A stretch of 14,070 bases of DNA. Source: Bacteroidota bacterium. Its GTDB lineage: Bacteria; Bacteroidota; Bacteroidia; Bacteroidales; PUMT01. Location of the stretch: positions 1 to 14,070 of the forward strand of contig PXAP01000149.1 of the NCBI GenBank assembly GCA_003567115.1. The letters run 5' to 3'. This document shows positions 13,692 through 14,070 of the stretch, in pieces. The notes below the pieces were generated by a model, which searched no databases, was not told the origin of the DNA, and worked only from the letters and a program-made list of their open reading frames with translations. Position numbers and translations under genes: made by a program. Each line of letters opens with the position of its first letter. Position 1 is the first letter of the stretch.

Positions 13692-13868
13692 TTATAATAT
13701 AGCCTGATGAGTTTTGAATGTTTCTGCGACCTTCTTAACCGAGTTCCCTTTTCTAAGAGGCTCTTAATTGCATCTATTTGGTCAGAGCATAGTTTTTGTG
13801 CGTTCCTGAAACTTTTCTTTATAGACTTTTTCACACCCGGCCTTTTTAAGTTCTTCAAGTTGTATTTC
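13692..13868 (-). pseudogene. tnpR: Decayed serine resolvase (tnpR) with internal deletion and frameshifts
   Basis: Three fragments in two frames together read as a resolvase of the Tn3/IS607-like serine recombinase type. Bases 13868-13782 encode EIQLEELKKAGCEKVYKEKF followed by QERTKTML and a stop; this is the region after the catalytic Ser in normal resolvases (xLQxEELKKAGCEKIYxEK). The frame then shifts to SDQIDAIKSLLEKG. A one-base deletion in a run of four T (13749-13752, + strand) restores the first frame to NSVKKVAETFKTHQAIL and a stop at 13692. That end is the C-terminal HTH. About 100 residues of the catalytic domain and the N-terminal YARVS segment are missing, so the protein cannot be an active recombinase. 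The gene is divergent from tnpA, as in Tn3. Confidence 0.68.
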
Positions 13869-13872
13869 TTTA

Positions 13873-13903
13873 AATAACTTTTGCAAACTTCGCAAAAGTT
13901 ATT
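13873..13903. repeat. Perfect 12-bp-arm palindrome between tnpR and tnpA relics
   Basis: AATAACTTTTGC (13873-13884) pairs perfectly with GCAAAAGTTATT (13892-13903) around a 7-bp centre. It lies between the divergent resolvase and transposase relics, where the res site of a Tn3 element is expected, and its 31-bp size is near that of a crossover site. It does not match the TGTC-type arms of classic res, so the role is inferred from position. Confidence 0.55.
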
Positions 13904-13931
13904 GCAAAATACTTTAATTATGTGCAAATAA

Positions 13932-14070
13932 TATTTACGAAACACGAAAACCTTTAAAATAGATAGCCTATCCAGAAAAGCATTACAAACAGATAAGGGT
14001 GTTGTATTAGCTACAGAACTTATTGAGAACCTGCGAAACAAAAAAGTATTACTCCCCGCAATTTTTACCA
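13932..14070 (+). pseudogene. tnpA: Tn3 transposase (tnpA), 5'-truncated and running off the window
   Basis: The frame is open from just after a TAA (13929-13931) to the window edge, with no ATG. It contains SLSRKALQTDKGVVLATELI followed by ENLRNKKVLLPAIFT. This fits the N-terminal (DUF4158-like) part of Tn3 transposases, where a line such as 'A-hx-T-p..h..l...LR..kIhLPsi.tLErl' precedes the catalytic core. Normally this block lies 100 or more residues inside the protein, but here the first ~100 residues are absent: only about 250 bp separate it from the terminal repeat and they belong to the resolvase relic. The call rests on a 30-residue match plus context. The rest of tnpA, including the DDE residues, is off the right edge. 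Confidence 0.62.

Larger units (their letters stand above)
13647..14070 (+). mobile_element. Tn3-family transposon, left end (decayed)
   Basis: The element starts at a 38-bp terminal inverted repeat inside ppsA. It contains a resolvase relic on the - strand, a palindromic site and a 5'-truncated tnpA on the + strand, and continues past the window. The order IR, tnpR, recombination site, divergent tnpA matches the Tn3/gamma-delta layout. Both genes lack the ends that face each other, so a deletion across the res region is likely. Base composition is more AT-rich than the surrounding genes. Confidence 0.72.

Noticed and set aside
13652..14041. Intact 129-residue protein on the - strand at the right edge
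   Set aside because: The open frame is accidental: it mixes a true resolvase fragment (SDQIDAIKSLLEKG) with out-of-frame sequence and reads through the transposon end and antisense to tnpA.
1..14070. CRISPR array, tRNA or rRNA genes
   Set aside because: No regularly spaced direct repeats, cloverleaf pattern or conserved rRNA segments were seen on either strand.

Overview
The window looks like a chromosomal segment of a Bacteroidota bacterium, probably a Bacteroidales-like lineage. The reasons are a moderately AT-rich base composition, weak or absent Shine-Dalgarno sequences, a periplasmic TonB-domain protein, the style of the protein families, and occasional TAnnTTTG (-7 type) promoter-like strings. 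This placement is inference; no rRNA or tRNA is present to fix it.

Left edge (1-2390, + strand): the tail of a KaiB protein, a second complete and divergent KaiB-like protein, and a PAS / histidine kinase / receiver hybrid. This looks like the right-hand part of a kai-type operon, with kaiC expected just outside the window. It is the most interesting functional system here.

Middle (2439-8009, all - strand): aldehyde dehydrogenase, single-cluster ferredoxin, a YbhB/PEBP-like protein, a DUF2267 protein, a diacylglycerol-kinase-family lipid kinase and an HtrA/DegP-type periplasmic protease. These read as metabolic and envelope/stress housekeeping genes. An intergenic bipartite hairpin repeat lies at 4220-4257, and an inverted, better preserved copy lies at 8423-8480.

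Right-middle (8640-12850): an App1-type (DUF2183) phosphatidate phosphatase on the + strand runs convergently, with a short 3' overlap, into an NtrC-type sigma54 response regulator on the - strand. These are followed by a secreted TonB-domain protein with a strong hairpin terminator, and a small unrecognised protein with a PD-(D/E)XK-like motif pattern.

Right edge (12900-14070): a region of gene decay. It holds a possible LUD/LutC N-terminal remnant and the first ~90 codons of a phosphoenolpyruvate synthase gene. That gene is cut by a 38-bp Tn3-family terminal inverted repeat. Inside the element are a decayed, internally deleted serine-resolvase gene on the - strand, a perfect 12-bp-arm palindrome where a res site would lie, and a 5'-truncated tnpA reading out of the window. 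The order IR - tnpR - res - tnpA with divergent genes is the Tn3 layout.
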